From Straminergon stramineum (taxonomy: Eukaryota; Streptophyta; Bryopsida; Hypnales; Calliergonaceae): 64,000 nt of DNA. Location: positions 2,668,501-2,732,500 of the forward strand of contig OY987268.1 in the NCBI GenBank assembly GCA_963920665.1. Reading direction: 5' to 3'. Positions 1 to 12,963 of the stretch are shown piece by piece. The first letter of the stretch is position 1, and each line of letters begins with the position of its first letter. Position numbers and translations under genes: made by a program. The notes below the pieces were generated by a model. The model saw only the letters and a program-made list of their open reading frames with translations, was not told the origin of the DNA and did not search any database.

Positions 1-410
1 TTCCAGCTTGTCAGATACATCAGATTCCTTGACCGAGTCCACAACCTCTTAGACTCATGAGATTGACATATCTCATGTATCATGCTATTGTTTGTTGATT
101 GGTATTGTGATTGGATTTGTGTGTTTTATGGCTATATCTTCAATGTGCATTATCCTCATTTTTATTTTTTATTGCATGAATTTCATCTATTTTGAATACA
201 TTTTGTTATGGGAAAATCCTACATCCAAAAACCCATGGAAGAGCCCCAAACTTTTAAAAAAAAATCTTCCTTCTCCATGCACTTTTTCGTTTCTTATGTC
301 CACGGTCATAGGTCCCTCAGACATTTTTCCTTGACCCTACCCTTCCCGCTTACAGGCTCACAGGCTCACAGGCTCATGCTCACAAGCTCACATGCTAGCA
401 ACCCTAGTGT

Positions 411-1090
411 GTGCTGATTAGTTTTTTGCCTATAACTTTTGTGTTTTGGCTCCAAATGACTCAAGATTTATAGGGAAGGTACTCATGACTATCATATACC
501 TTCCCTAATTTTTTCATAATTTTCAAAAATAATTTACTATCCAAAAATAGATCCCGATTCAATGTCACAATTGCCAATTTGGAGGTTTTTAGTACTATTT
601 AGAACCCAAAAAACCATATTTTGAGCTTAAATTTGGATGAGATGATTTTCTAATAGACTTGTAGCTTTGTAGGAGAGGAATTTTAAAAATAGTTAATTTT
701 TTGTGGTGTGGAAGTCTACAAAGTGAGCTTCTTTCTGCTTGCATTTTGTAACATATAAAATATTGTTTTGGTGGGTTTTTTGGTGAATGACCATCTCCAT
801 AGGGTTGTTGCAAATGGACACTTTTTATTTTGTGTCTTTATTTATATTTACTATTTTTCCTTAATTAAAACATCAAGGTATGTATTTTCTTGAGACTGAG
901 CACTTTTCTAGTTCTCCTACTTAGAGAATTTTTCTATGCAATTCCTTCCATGGGTACCTTCATCTTAAAGGTATATACATTAATCATATTTTTTTATTTT
1001 TTTAAAAATTAATTTTCTAATTTTAAAGTACTCCCAAAAAAATCAGCAAAACGCAACAAATAGGACAAGTGTTTCTTGCAATTACCCTGT
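411..1090. repeat. Truncated copy of the 6.05-kb TIR element
   Basis: This segment matches 6100-6771 nearly base for base with scattered differences, in the same orientation. It keeps the right terminus (GTGTTTCTTGCAATTACCCT, near 1071-1090) but the left terminus seen at 6048 is missing. The left edge abuts a stretch of repeated 'cacaggctcacaggct' words at 345-400 that resembles the repeat at 62.4 kb. Short frames inside it are not credible genes. It is probably a non-autonomous DNA transposon remnant; the class is not known. Confidence 0.75.
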
Positions 1091-1715
1091 TCTGATTGTT
1101 TGGGAGGAATTGAAAGTTCAAAATTTGGACAGTTTGGGATTATGGTGAACTTCGGCAACTTGTTACTTCTTCATATAGTGTTTGTTTCCTATAATTGTTT
1201 TTGAAAAAGTTGCACATACTATTCTAGTTTGTGTGGCTAAAATTTCATATCAATTCAAGAAGTTATGAGTGACTGAGAAGCATTTTAGTAGGAGGTTCAA
1301 GTTTTGATGTGTTTTTTGCAACTTTTTTTGTTAATTTTTTTGACATTTCAAAGCCATTTTGCAAACATAATAAGTTAAGTGAATGATATGTTTTTTTTCA
1401 CCAATGTGTTTGTATGCTGATTTTGAATCACTTTGTAGCTTAAATTTTTTTCATTTGAATAAGTTTAGAAATCAAATTTCACCTCCAAATGTGTTCTTAG
1501 GAGAATTTCAATATCCTTTTTCAACACTAACACATTATAATCTTGCAATCCGTTTGGCCAAATGACTTCAAATTTGATTAATGTCATCTATAACATGTAC
1601 ACTACAAGATTGTATGGTTGAGATCTCTACAACTCAATGACATTTAAATCTATAACACTTCAAAAGCAATGATGTTTTTGAACTTGTTCATGCCACTTAG
1701 GCAATAGGGGGTTAA
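1091..1715 (-). repeat. Partial inverted copy of the 47.9-kb TTAACCCC element
   Basis: Read on the minus strand, this stretch follows the left two thirds of the element at 47942-48923. Shared landmarks include the word around 1343 (catttcaaagccattttgc), found as its complement near 48306, and the 'gaacaagttca' next to the terminus. It ends at 1715 with a terminus that reads TTAACCCCCTATTGCC on the minus strand. The other terminus is missing and the copy abuts the 411-1090 element. No coding capacity was seen. Confidence 0.7.
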
Positions 1716-3419
1716 GACCTTAACCATTCCATGAATCTTGTATGTAAACTTTTTGATTTCTGGAAGTGTGTTTGTAAACAACAACGTATAGTAATTAGAC
1801 TTCACTTTTTTAGAGTTTGTAGACTTTTAGGTTTGCACAAGGCAATGAAGGCACTTGTGTTCAATGCCAATTTTTTTGTTTCTTGAAAAAGAAATGGAAT
1901 TCAATCATTGCACACCAAGAAATAGTGATCGCCCCTTTGTATCTTTCATATTTATTTAAGTACTAAAGGTTACAAAATATAAACACTTGCAAAAAAATAT
2001 ATGTATCCAACCGCCCATTAAATACTACACCCATTAAATAGGCCTTGGACACATATGTATGTCTAACTCATAGGAGAGTGCCCCTCAAGATTTTTTGATA
2101 TTTTTTATTACCAAAGCGATTGACAGTTTCACTTATTCTTGATGAATTTTTGTGATCAAAATTAATGGCATTCATGATTCATCTACTCAAAGAACCAAGA
2201 CTAGTTAAATTTATGTTTCAAACTATACATCTTATTTTGAGCAAGTCTTGGAAAGTTGGAATTCCATCAATTTAACAAAATTGATGTTACAAGTGCCATA
2301 TAAAAGTTATGAAGATCAATTCATTTGATGACATAAGTGTATAATGTAAATATTGAGTAGCATGGATATTTGGCATTATAATGGTTTAGGGAAAATTCTT
2401 GTCTATAAATCCTAACACCAAATTTTCAATTCCTTTCACATTTAGTTTCCTCCATTATCAAGTTTGCATTGCAATGTACCTGGATGTTAGAGAGTATGAT
2501 GGCATACTAGAAGGTGGAAAGTTTTGAGGTGAAAGAGTTCTCCATGTTTAGATGCTTTTATAGAATTGTCAATTATGCAAACATAGAAAGTGCAATTAGT
2601 GGGACTTGGGTCAATTCAGTGGATCTGTGTCAATTGAGCATGGTTTGTTTTTCTGGCGATAATTTGCTTTAGATCATTAGAGGATTCTTTTCTTGAAAGT
2701 AAACCCTTTCAATATGTGAACTTCAATTGACTATTTCATGTAGAATACAACAAATTTAAAGATGACTACTGTAATCATTTCAGTAGTTAGAATCTCAGTT
2801 CAATGTTCAACAAGTGATCACTCAGAGCAAGCTTCCACGTAAGTTGCATGATTTGTGTCGGGATCTAAAATGAATTGTTGCATGAATTGCAAAGCTTTCA
2901 TGTACTTCTGTGTGAGTAGAAAGAAACTCCGGAAGAATATACATTTTAGTAGTCACTTTGCCTTGTACAAACAACCCCAAAGTACAACTCCAATGTTTCA
3001 AATAGTTTTTTTGGAAGTCAGAGATATGCCTCACTCCCCGGCTCTTCATGAGCCTCCCCAAAATTCCGGCCAACAATTCCCATTCTCCTTTTACAACTGT
3101 TCCTCAAGTCCATATACAAATCCAAACTTCTTCGTCTATTATGCAAGGTGTGGCGGGTTCTACGTGCATATATGGAAGTTCGCCCTTTCCATGCCTCTCA
3201 CAATCTTTCACCCAAAAACATCAAACGAATGCACGATAAGCAGTTCCACAGAGAACATGAGGTTTACACAACTGAAAATCACCAGCAGTATATATGATAT
3301 GCCAGTGATCCAAATTTATTAATTAACAACCACTAATCAAACAATACTCCATAGTTACACATATGGCTCGTGCCAATGAATGAAATAAGTGGAATTCATT
3401 CCTTAGTTCGATCGACTAG
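1716..3419. other. Intergenic; no gene recognised
   Basis: Up to about 2800 this is AT-rich sequence without a recognised repeat or gene. From about 2820 the composition becomes more balanced and blends into the S-protein homologue, so 2820-3419 may be its 3' untranslated region. The longest frame here (2855-3322, plus strand) starts with GTG, shows no recognisable domain and is not called as a gene. Confidence 0.5.
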
Positions 3420-3866
3420 CTACTTCCAGTCGTACACTTTAGTCCCGAGCGCCTGCCCTCCATTTTCGGACCGATAAAAGCCATCGGGCCTCACCACCCA
3501 CACGCACTGCCTGCACGGTCGCGCCTGCTTCCCCCAAATCCCGATGTCCTGGAACACCGCGAAGTTCTGCGACCGCGACGCTGACACGAAGTCGCACCAA
3601 TACAGCGTGGTGCCCAGAACGTTGGCCTCGAAGCCCCACCCGAACCAATGGCCTGGCTGCAAAAGCTTCACGCCCAGGTTGTCGTCTTGCGACTGGCAGT
3701 GGAGCTGCAGGGGTGCGTTCGGGAGCGCATTCAGGATGTTCACGGACATGTGTTGACGGTGGAAACGAAGCGCCGAGGAGGGGATGGGGGCGGATGTCGA
3801 CAACAGGATCAATAAGAACAGAACGACGAAACTGGCCGCATGAGGAGGCCTGAAAATTGTCACCAT
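3420..3866 (-). CDS. S-protein homologue (plant self-incompatibility S1 family), secreted
   Basis: An intronless frame of 148 aa from ATG at 3866 to TAG at 3420. Residues 12-26 form a hydrophobic signal-peptide core, with likely cleavage near S30-L33. The mature part has the S1-family pattern: a first cysteine in LHC (C57), then charged residues and L-x-P-G-x-x-F-x-W-x-F (about 69-79), then L-Y-W-C-D-F (C91) and two further cysteines (C118, C121), which would give the two disulfides usual in the family. Length and lack of introns are also typical. Founding members are pistil ligands in poppy; most homologues are small secreted proteins of unknown function, so recognition or signalling is only inferred. 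Local GC is much higher than in the flanks. A frame overlapping it on the same strand (3439-3939) is a shadow without family features. Confidence 0.85.
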   Translation of the reverse strand: MVTIFRPPHAASFVVLFLLILLSTSAPIPSSALRFHRQHMSVNILNALPNAPLQLHCQSQDDNLGVKLLQPGHWFGWGFEANVLGTTLYWCDFVSASRSQNFAVFQDIGIWGKQARPCRQCVWVVRPDGFYRSENGGQALGTKVYDWK

Positions 3867-6045
3867 GGCGATTGACGATCGATCGAACTAATCGAGTTGC
3901 AATCTGGGTTCGCTGGTTGCAATCTGCCATGCACAGCATGCAACACGATAGCCGTCAATTGATTCGTTAATTTGCGTGATTGTGACATTCATCTGCAAAA
4001 CTCGAAAAGCTCGAAAACTAGGACTAGTGTAGATTCATGTTTCAGACCGCACGCCTTGATCGGAAAGGGCCGAACTCATGGACTTCCGCCCTATTCACGA
4101 AATTGATGTTCAAGGGATAATTATATGAATGCAAATCAACCTACTGTAACAGGAAGCTTACTAGTAGTTGCAACACATCATCAATTATCGTTTAATTGAA
4201 ATGTTTCCGTACTTCGCAAAATTAAAACGTGCGCATGGTCTATTGCGAATCTTTTGCAAAGATTGCCTGAGTGCAAAGTTGTTGCAAAAGTACGTCTTGG
4301 GCACGGAACCAATGCATATCTAAGACTGAACTCATACAAAACTATTGCAAATGAATCTCAAATAGTTGCAAATGTATTGCATAGTGTTATACTAAACCAA
4401 GCGAATTTTTTACAGATTTATGGCGCACGGCCATTCCAAAGTCACTATGAAAACAATTGCAATATTAGCCTTCCGTATTAGTGACGTCGGCAAAAATTAG
4501 AAACGTGAGCATTGACTGGGGAACCAGAGCCTAATAATCGCAACGGAGAGATTACTGACTCCAGATGATTGGTTCTCGGATTAATTGCCTCTCCCGATTA
4601 ACAGTTTGGCAACAAGGAAAATTTGTGCCGCTGGTTTTTCCTGTTTAGCGCTTTTGCCTGCGAGGATCTCCCGTTCCTAGTGCAAATTAAATCATGTGGA
4701 AAAGTTCTGACATTCCCGTAATGGAAACGTACAGGATAATCTCCCTGTGTCATTACACGTTAACCATGGCAAAAAGTTGGTAGCAAAAGGCTCTAGTTTT
4801 CTTACAATGTAACGTAATTCTTAATATCAAGCAATGCAAAGCCATTGCAACAAAAAGCAGAAAAAAGCATCAGGGCACGGAAACTAATTATTTGAAAACA
4901 TGTTCGATTGCTCTACGATACACAATTAATCAGGTTGTTTTTTTCAGATTGAGTCGATTAATGAAACTTCTGCTACGTCGATCAGTGTAACTGTGAGTGA
5001 AAAATCGAACGGGAAATCATTGCAAATCTAAGCAATTGCTTGCAAGTTACAAATGCATAATAAAGCAGAGAAAAAGTTCATGAAGCAAGGCGCACCTAAC
5101 GATTGCATATTATCGTCACAGAATCACTACTAACCAATAGCTCTGAGTAAACCATAGAAAATTTAAAAAGCTGATTGCAAATGACCCTTCCGCTGAATAA
5201 ATTGAATTCGTACGTAGAATCCAATTCAAAACAATGCCTTCAACAACAATTTAAAAGCAGGAGCACGCATTACCGCTAGCGCAAGAATACTGAAGGCCGG
5301 TGGTAGCGCTCGTCCCGCACTCTCGATCACTGAGAGTTTTGTTGTCAGTTGCGGGGACGTTAAGTAGAGGTCGATCAGGCTTCACTAGCGAGGCATTCTT
5401 TTCCAGAATACTTAAAGGATGATGCCCAGATCCAGGATGTCTGATGCGGTTATGGATCAATATGATGCCCAACTGCCGAGGCATCATTCTGAATTGAAAC
5501 TCACGTCTTGAAATTTTGTAAAGCGCGCTGAATCCAGCTTGATAATGTATAATTATAACTCAATCCATGGACAGAGACTGCTAGTGGCTCCTGGAATGGA
5601 ATATGCTTCTCAAGAGCGAAACCAACAAGCACGGAAGAAGAGTTCAATTGTGGCGAAACCGGTGAAGGATTGGTGTGCAGATGTTGAGGAGGCTTCAGTT
5701 TGTAAATTCGTCACAATCATGGGTAGCCATGAAATTAAGCTGGTGCTGTGCATATTCGAGATTCTGGATGCAGGATTCGGTTCGGGGTGGAGCTGTGGTG
5801 AGGAATCTCTGGAATATTCTATTCCTTGATGCTTCTTGTACTCGTGGTGTCGTTAGTTACGCAAAGCTAGGTTAGTTCACTGTCTCTTGTTTAAAAATCA
5901 GCGATTCCTCCTTAAGTTATCTCACTACTGTAGGGATTTGCAACATCGCTAATTGCAAAAAAAACACTTGTACTAGTCCTTGTCACCCGTTGTATGACGA
6001 TTATTTTTCTTTTGCTTGTTTTTTTGGCTACAACTTTTGTTTTAA
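3867..6045. other. Intergenic upstream of the S-protein homologue, rich in TTGCAA words
   Basis: No gene is recognised in about 2.2 kb. The word TTGCAA or TGCAA recurs many times between about 3885 and 5200 (for example near 3897, 4172, 4255, 4282, 4350, 4457, 4846, 5020 and 5176). Short frames at 5251-5487 (minus) and 5539-5829 (plus) show no domain. Promoter elements of the S-protein homologue would be expected just above 3866, but I see no clear TATA box. Confidence 0.45.
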
Positions 6046-6772
6046 AGGGTGATTGCAAGAAACACTTGTCCTATTATGTGTCACATAATATGTGCTAATT
6101 TGTTTTCTACTCATAGCTTTTGTGTTTTGGTTCCAAATGACTCAACATTTATAGGGAAGGTACTTATGACTATCATACACTTCCCCTAATTTTTTCATAA
6201 TTTTCAAAAATAATTTACTATCCAAAAATAGACCTCAATTCAATGTCACAATTGCCAATTTGGAGGTTAACTTTTTAGTACTATTTAGAACCTAAAAAAA
6301 CAGATTTTGAGCTGAAATTTGGATGGGATGGTCTTCTAGTAGACTTGTAGCTTTCCAAGGAAGAAATTTTTAAAATAGTTAATTTTTTGTGGTATGGAAG
6401 TCTACAAGGTGAGCTTCTTTCTCCTTGCATTTTGAAACACCTAAAATATTATTTTGGTGTTTTTCTAGTGAATGACCATCTCCATAGGGTTGTTGCAAAT
6501 GGCCAATTTTTATCGTGTATATACTTATTTGTACTATCTTTCCATAATTAAAACATCAAGGTATGTATTTTCTTGAGACTTAGCACTTTTCTAGTTCTCC
6601 TACTTAGAGAATTTTTCTATGCAATTTCTCCCTTGTGTACCTTCATCTTAAAGGTATACTACATTAGTCATATTTTTTTAATTTCAAAAAAATTCATTTT
6701 CTAATTTTAAAGTACTCCCCAAAAAATCAGCAAAATGCAACAAAATCGACAGGTGTTTCTTGCAATCACCCT
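6046..6772. mobile_element. Non-autonomous TIR element, about 725 bp
   Basis: The left end reads AGGGTGATTGCAAGAAACAC from about 6047 and the right end reads GTGTTTCTTGCAATCACCCT up to about 6770. These are exact inverted repeats over 20 bases and continue imperfectly inward. Short A/T runs flank both ends, so a target duplication such as TAA or AA cannot be set exactly. No open frame of useful length is present, so any transposase would have to come from elsewhere. The copy at 411-1090 lacks the left end. Confidence 0.8.
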
Positions 6773-6839
6773 AAACCTCTAAAGGATCTCAAATTGATAT
6801 CAAAAGCAAATAATACTAATATACAAACATTTTATATTG

Positions 6840-6843
<4 letters not shown>

Positions 6844-6871
<28 letters not shown>
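6844..6871. repeat. (TA)n microsatellite
   Basis: About 14 uninterrupted TA units lie just outside the right end of the TIR element. Confidence 0.9.
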
Positions 6872-6876
<5 letters not shown>

Positions 6877-8756
6877 TTCAATTGGATGTGAGATTGTGAG
6901 TATGCCACCCTAACAAGGTTTTTTGTATTGTTTTGTATCCAAAAATTCAAATTAGAAGCTAAAAATTGGAAATTTGAGGTCATCCACAAGGATACCATAA
7001 GTACTTAAATGATTTCCTAAAAATATCATATTTTCATCTTACATATACATGCAATAGGTTGTTGTTGCAAATCTTGCAATGGTTACACTACTAGTTTAAA
7101 GTCAATTTGGTTGAGTTAGGGGAATTTCATGACTTTGGCACTTTTCAAATTTCAAGGTGCATGGTTTGAAGTATAAACCTACAAAGGTAATCCTAGTTTT
7201 GAAAGCTTTGGATAGATGAATGTCACAATTTAACAAAATTGGTGATATTTTGTTGTCTCTTAAGGTATCAAGACAAAAGTGAACAATAGAGAATTTAGAT
7301 CTATTTTTCACTAATTACAAATTAAGAAGATTTATATGTATTTTCATGTAAGGTCATTATCACATATGTGAAATTTATCATAATTCTCTTGTCTCTCTTC
7401 CCCTTGCCATCGCTTGGGGCACTTTGTATAAGCAATTTGAATTATATTTATGTTTGCATGAAATCTTATCTAGGAGAAGTCACTTATCAGAAAAATTCAT
7501 GACCACTTGAATTTGAAGGATATTTAAACAATCATGGGGTATTATTGTTGGATATCCTATTTTTGGTCCTCTTACATTACATACTTTTCTAATTGAGTGC
7601 AATTTTTAGAGGGATTTAGGTAGATTAAATATTTCTTTGCTCTTTTTTAGTGCCCTATAATATTTACAATACCTTAATTTGGAAGGTGATTGAATTACTT
7701 GTAATATTTTTTTTCTCAGAAGTAGATGGAGGTTTTAGCTTGTGACATTTTTGTAAGAAACATGAACTTACATATGGGATCAACATATACATTGAACTTC
7801 AAACCATATATATGCACAATCTATAACTTATGTATCCACATCAATAATGACTACAGAAGCACAAAAAATTGATTCAACAAACTTCAAAATTATTTGCAGA
7901 TTCACCATAAACATACAAGTACCACAAGAATAATGTGTGAAATCTACAAACATGAAAACAAATATGGAGTAACAGACGAGCAATAGGAATTATGGTGAGA
8001 ATAAGGGCTGAGAGTGCATTCACTTCCTAGATCATACTGAACAAACACATGACTGTAACATAAATGCAAAGAACAACACCACATCTGAGCTTCATTGCTA
8101 ATTCTACAAGCACTTGCAATGATCAAAATAGCAGATCACTCTTTATAATAAAGCCTGTGCAATACAATTTTAACATTAGAACATACAACCATGTTTGGCA
8201 AGATCAAAGCACATGAACAAGCAAAAAACATATCATTCCACCACAATGAGTACTGGCTCACTATTCCAGTACAACCTACTCAAACTTCGTCACATTCACT
8301 GCAAAGGAAGCTTTCCTCCATTTTTCCTCCGTTTGGAACAGAGCCAGCAATCAAGTAGAGAACTCCGGTTTTACAGAGTGATTGGTGTTAAGAGAAAAAC
8401 TCATTTGCAACTCTGAAAATTCAGTGGCACAAGCAAGCCGTCCAAAGCAAAGCCTATTATTGGCAAAAATGGATAGGGTGCTGTTATTGGCAAAAGCTAC
8501 ACGAATTCAAATGTACCTACAAAGCACTCACGATTTATCCCTGTTCAACCATTCATAATGACAAGCTGATATTCTATACTATGTCAACACAAGATTCATT
8601 AAACTGGAAGTTTTCCAATATACAGCAGAGTGAAATGAGGTGTGCAAGAGGTTCTTCCACCTAGTATATGTCTAGATTTCTGTTCAGTTTGCACAAATCT
8701 CTCATTTTAATGGAAAATTGCCAATTTTATTACCAAATCCCTATCTATTCACTAAC
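6872..8756. other. Intergenic; the right part is a probable 3' region of the cysteine synthase gene
   Basis: 6872-7850 is AT-rich with nothing recognised. From about 7850 to 8756 the composition shifts towards that of the gene island. This part lies directly downstream of the cysteine synthase stop codon at 8757, so it may include its 3' untranslated region. No domain is seen in the short frames. Confidence 0.4.
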
Positions 8757-11700
8757 TTAGATGTGATGGCACGTCATACTTTCACATTCCTTTTTCAAGG
8801 TTGCAAACAATGCAGTCGACATATACCGCTCAGCTTCACTGGCGAACACTGCAACTATAAGCTTTCCAGCATTCTCCGGCTCCTTCGCAAGCTGTTTAAC
8901 CAGCAATAAATCAAAATCATTAGAGAAAGGGAAAAAAATGACAAGGAAAACATGAAAAGACTCTCAAAAATTGTCACTTGAAAGGAAATTCGATTATCTC
9001 AATACCCATAGCTCATGCCTAGTTTTAGGTTCATGCTTTTCTTTGGTTTTTTAAAGAACTATAACCTTTCATCAAGGTTGCAAAAAGCAAGATTAAGGAA
9101 CAAATACTAATCATAATCCCAGCTATAAGGGCTGAGATTTGAAGTCAGAGTAGAAGATAATTTTTAATGGAGGATGGTAGGTTCTTGTTTCCATGAAGAT
9201 AAAGCCATTAGAAAGCAAGCATAAATCCTACACTGCAAAGTCTATATCCTAGACAAAGAGATTACTGCTTCATAGAAATGTTTTGTTCTCGTTCATCCAA
9301 AGTACAACTTCAATCTTCAAAAGACAACCTTTCTTTACAACCGAATTGATGAAAATGATGTAAATACTTGTACAAAGAAATAGAAGAAGAAATGAAAGCG
9401 CAAAAATTCAAAGAAGGGTTAATCCTGACCTTGAGAGCAGCAGCAAAGGTAGCCCCAGAGGAGATGCCCACCAGGAGGCTCTCCTCCGCATGAAGTCTTC
9501 GTGCCGCGGCCAAGGCCTCTTGACTGTGCACTTGCACCACGCGGTCCAGCAGCTTCACGTCCAGAACTTCCGGGATGAAGCCGGCTCCCATGCCCTGAAT
9601 CAAGTGGTGGCCCGGTTGGCCTCCTGAAAATAAATAAATTCTTAAGTCATCCACTTCAAAATTATATAATGACCAAAACAAAACAAAAGCCAAAACAGAA
9701 CAATCCCGCAATCCATGAATCAAATAATGAGCCAGTTCCCAATTTGTGGCCGGGTTTCAAATTTCATTGAGTACGGACGTATGTGTTAAGTGGCCATTTA
9801 GGGGTGTCCAGACATTAAAATTTTTGATATTGAACTTGTTTCTCGTCTCTTTCAGTACTAAGATAACGAAATCACGTTGAATTGAACGCCAAAATTGTGC
9901 ACCATTTCTCCTGTTGTTTATCATCTCTTCACTGACAAAGACTAGTTGGACTGAGTTCTCTTGTGAAATGTTCAATGTTCGACATTATAAGTATCGTTGG
10001 GATCTTCAAAGTAAAGTTTCTATCTTGTTGAATGTTATCATTGGTCAGTAGCAATTTCTATTCTAAAACACAAGTCCATTCCTCAAAGACGAAATCTCAT
10101 GTATTATGGGAGTAAGTCATCAATTAATCGAGTCTTGTGGAGGTTTGGATATTTAGATGACCTGAAATGACCGCACTTTCAAGAGGCTCCACTGCAACGA
10201 CTAGGATGTTGGGATTCTTGCTCTTCAGGAAACGCCCAGCGCCGGTGACAGTCCCTCCGGTGCCAACACCAGCCACAAAAATGTCTACTTTGCCTCCTGT
10301 CCCTTCCCATATCTCCGGCCCTGAAGAACACAACTTAGGCGATTAATATGGGCCATGCTAATTGAAAAGAGATCATTGTTTAGAGTGAAGGCACTGCAGC
10401 GTTTGGAGATATTTCAACCCACAGTATCGTAGGACACCACTAATTCCTACCTTACAGTAATTGCATGGAAAGGTATAATTTAAGTATTGGGAAGAACATG
10501 CTTGCCACTGGCATCAAACCTGATACAGATAAAAATAATTCTTTATCAAAAGCTTCATTGAGTTCTTAAGTCCATCATGCTCACCAGTTGTCTCAAAATG
10601 AGCATCCGGATTTGCAAGATTTGCGAATTGGTTCAAGCAATGGGAGTCCGGGGTCTCGGCAAGGAGGTCGGACAAAACTTGCAGACATTGGTCCATTGTG
10701 GACTCAGGATCTAATAAACCACAGCCACAACAGCGCATGTTAAAAACTAAATTCACCGTCTGGAAATAAGTATCTCCATTGACAGACAGATTTCATTGTG
10801 AAAAGTATACTCAAGATGCGTTCATATTCACCATCACCAGCATCAATGATGACCATTACATGTAATCAACAGAACACTAAAATGAAACAATCTCCACATA
10901 ACCTACTCAAATTAGAACGCTTATTTCTGAACAACGATAGCATTGTCGAGCAAGTCACGAAATTTCTCATAGTAAATAGTTAGAGATTCAATATTCTGCA
11001 ATGGTCATTCTCAACCTAACCTTAAGTCCATTGGAGATCACCAAGCTACACCGATCTTAATTGCAATGTTCACCAGAGACATCCCATGAACATGGGTTAA
11101 CAATGTTATGGAAAGACAATAGAATTTGTTGGAATTTTGAGAAATTTTGAATTTGGCAAGACTGCCCACCTGAAATGACAACTTCGGCACCCAAGGCTCG
11201 AAACAAAATGCGACGCTCCACGGAATAATATTGGGGCATGAGGAAAATGGCTTTGTAGCCTCGTTGCTTGGCCGCCCTAGCAATCGCAATGCCGGTGTTC
11301 CCACTGGTGAACTCGATGAGGGTGGACTTCCCAGGAGTGATGAGCCCCTTCTTCTCTGCATCTTCAATCATCCTACACAGTCAACCACAACGTTAACGTA
11401 CTAGAAAATTGAATAGTTGGGTACCGGACATAGCCATGTCTTCCAAACTAGATCACAACTGTGAAACCTTCAAGATTTATGGATCTCTCAAAGAGTGGGA
11501 GGAGGATGGGAGTATGCTTATTCGTGGAACACACTAGATGTCTAGATTGAGTGCTTCAGCTACATTGATTTTTCCTAATAGTAAAGGGGGAAATTAGTGT
11601 CACCTAGAAAATTTGTGTCACCACAAAAGCAAATATACAGTAATATTTCGTCCTGCATTAATTCAAAATCGCACAACTTTGAAAGATCGGGACAAATCGA

Positions 11701-12781
11701 TGTAGCATAAACAACGAACAGTGGAGCGAATAGTGGCATGACTTGCTGGAATTATATGCACCCCTAATTGGGAATTTCAAGTTTGGCGAAGTGTGCCATT
11801 TTTCACTGTAAGTACACTCACTAGAGAATTCTCTAGAGCTCTTTACGAAGCACAATTAGGATTGCAGCTCCAGTCCATCCATAGCTGGAAAGACTAAATG
11901 CGAGACTGTGAATTCGACAAAGGCCGATGTGGGAGGGATGAACGATGCCGCTATACGCATGACTATCACAGCCTACTGGAAAAAACCTCAACAACCAAGG
12001 CCGCTGCCAACATGATTGACCACGTGGGTATGGAGCGGAATTAATTTAACAAGCTTACCTTGCTCCGATGCGATCTTTCACGGATCCACCCGGTTGAAAC
12101 CACTCCAACTTCCCCACAATCCTCGCCACCGCGCCTTCAGCAGCAGCAATCCTGGTGAGCTCCAAGAGCGGCGTCCCGCCGATGAGCTGCAAAAGAAGTA
12201 AGCAGCAACCATTCTAGTCACCAAATTCATGGTAAATACAATCGAAGCACCAGAACAATGCAAACACAGAAAGCAACATCTTCAAACAGAAGAACACCCA
12301 TCAGAGATTCCAGCAATTAACTCCCGCTGGAAACACAGCACACTGCACTCCACATATAGTTCCCTGCAGGGGGAAACCTGTGGACTATTTTGTGCTCCCC
12401 TGTTGAGGAATTTTGCCACAACCAGAGAGCAAATCATGGTCTTTAATTTCTTCAAAGGGCCAGTGCGAATTACGAGTCTAATTGTCCAAGACCCCACACC
12501 AAAATGCAAGCACCAAATAGCAGAAAATAATCAACGAATCCATCAATCCGTCCTGTCTGTAAGAAGCAGAAACTCTTCCAGTCACGAAATTCATGAGAAA
12601 AGGAAGTAACCCCAGCCCGCAGCCCCTTCCAAGGACCGGTGTGAATGACGATTCTATTTGACCAGGGCTACCAAAATGCTAGAAATCAGTGAACCAACGC
12701 CGCGAAATGCACCTGCTCAGAACTCCGTAAGACATGTCCTTGAGGTTCGTCCTCCTTTGACAAGCTCCTCGCAGCAGCCAT
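8757..12781 (-). CDS. Cysteine synthase / O-acetylserine(thiol)lyase family, 7 exons
   Basis: PLP enzyme of fold type II that would make L-cysteine from O-acetylserine and sulfide. The exons, in transcript order, are 12781-12713, 12186-12059, 11372-11170, 10710-10585, 10320-10162, 9623-9430 and 8891-8757. All junctions are GT/AG and in frame, giving 337 aa. The exon 1 ATG at 12781 is the first in-frame ATG below a TATA box. Seen in the protein: [11 protein letters not shown] (23-33), the PLP lysine in GGSVKDRIG (K60), the substrate loop TSGNTG (88-93), [12 protein letters not shown] (about 193-204) and GISSGA near the C terminus. No transit peptide is visible, so a cytosolic enzyme is likely. 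Oddities: the usual EPTSGNTG is EFTSGNTG, and the lysine motif QPGGSVKDR looks more like cystathionine beta-synthase than the plant PCSSVKDR, while the C-terminal half ([15 protein letters not shown]) is cysteine-synthase-like without a CBS domain. Substrate preference could therefore differ. Confidence 0.88.
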
Positions 12782-12963
12782 AGCTAATATAGCTTCAGCA
12801 GCAGCAGCAAGGCTACAGAATGGCAACTGATCGATCACTGGCAAGAGTAGGAATGCAAAAACGGAAGCAAATTGGTGTGGCAACGAAAGTATGTTACTGA
12901 AAGTGCTCGAAACAGATTACTTGACGGCTAGAAATTATGAAGTAACTTACACCGATTGTTTTT

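Noticed and set aside
2855..3322. 155-codon plus-strand frame
   Set aside because: It starts with GTG, has no domain, and lies where the 3' region of the S-protein homologue is expected.
3439..3939. 166-codon minus-strand frame overlapping the S-protein homologue
   Set aside because: It shadows the real gene in another frame; arginine- and proline-rich with no S1-family pattern and no signal peptide.
12686..12883. N-terminal extension of cysteine synthase as a transit peptide
   Set aside because: The extension begins with TTG, not ATG. The first in-frame ATG is at 12781.
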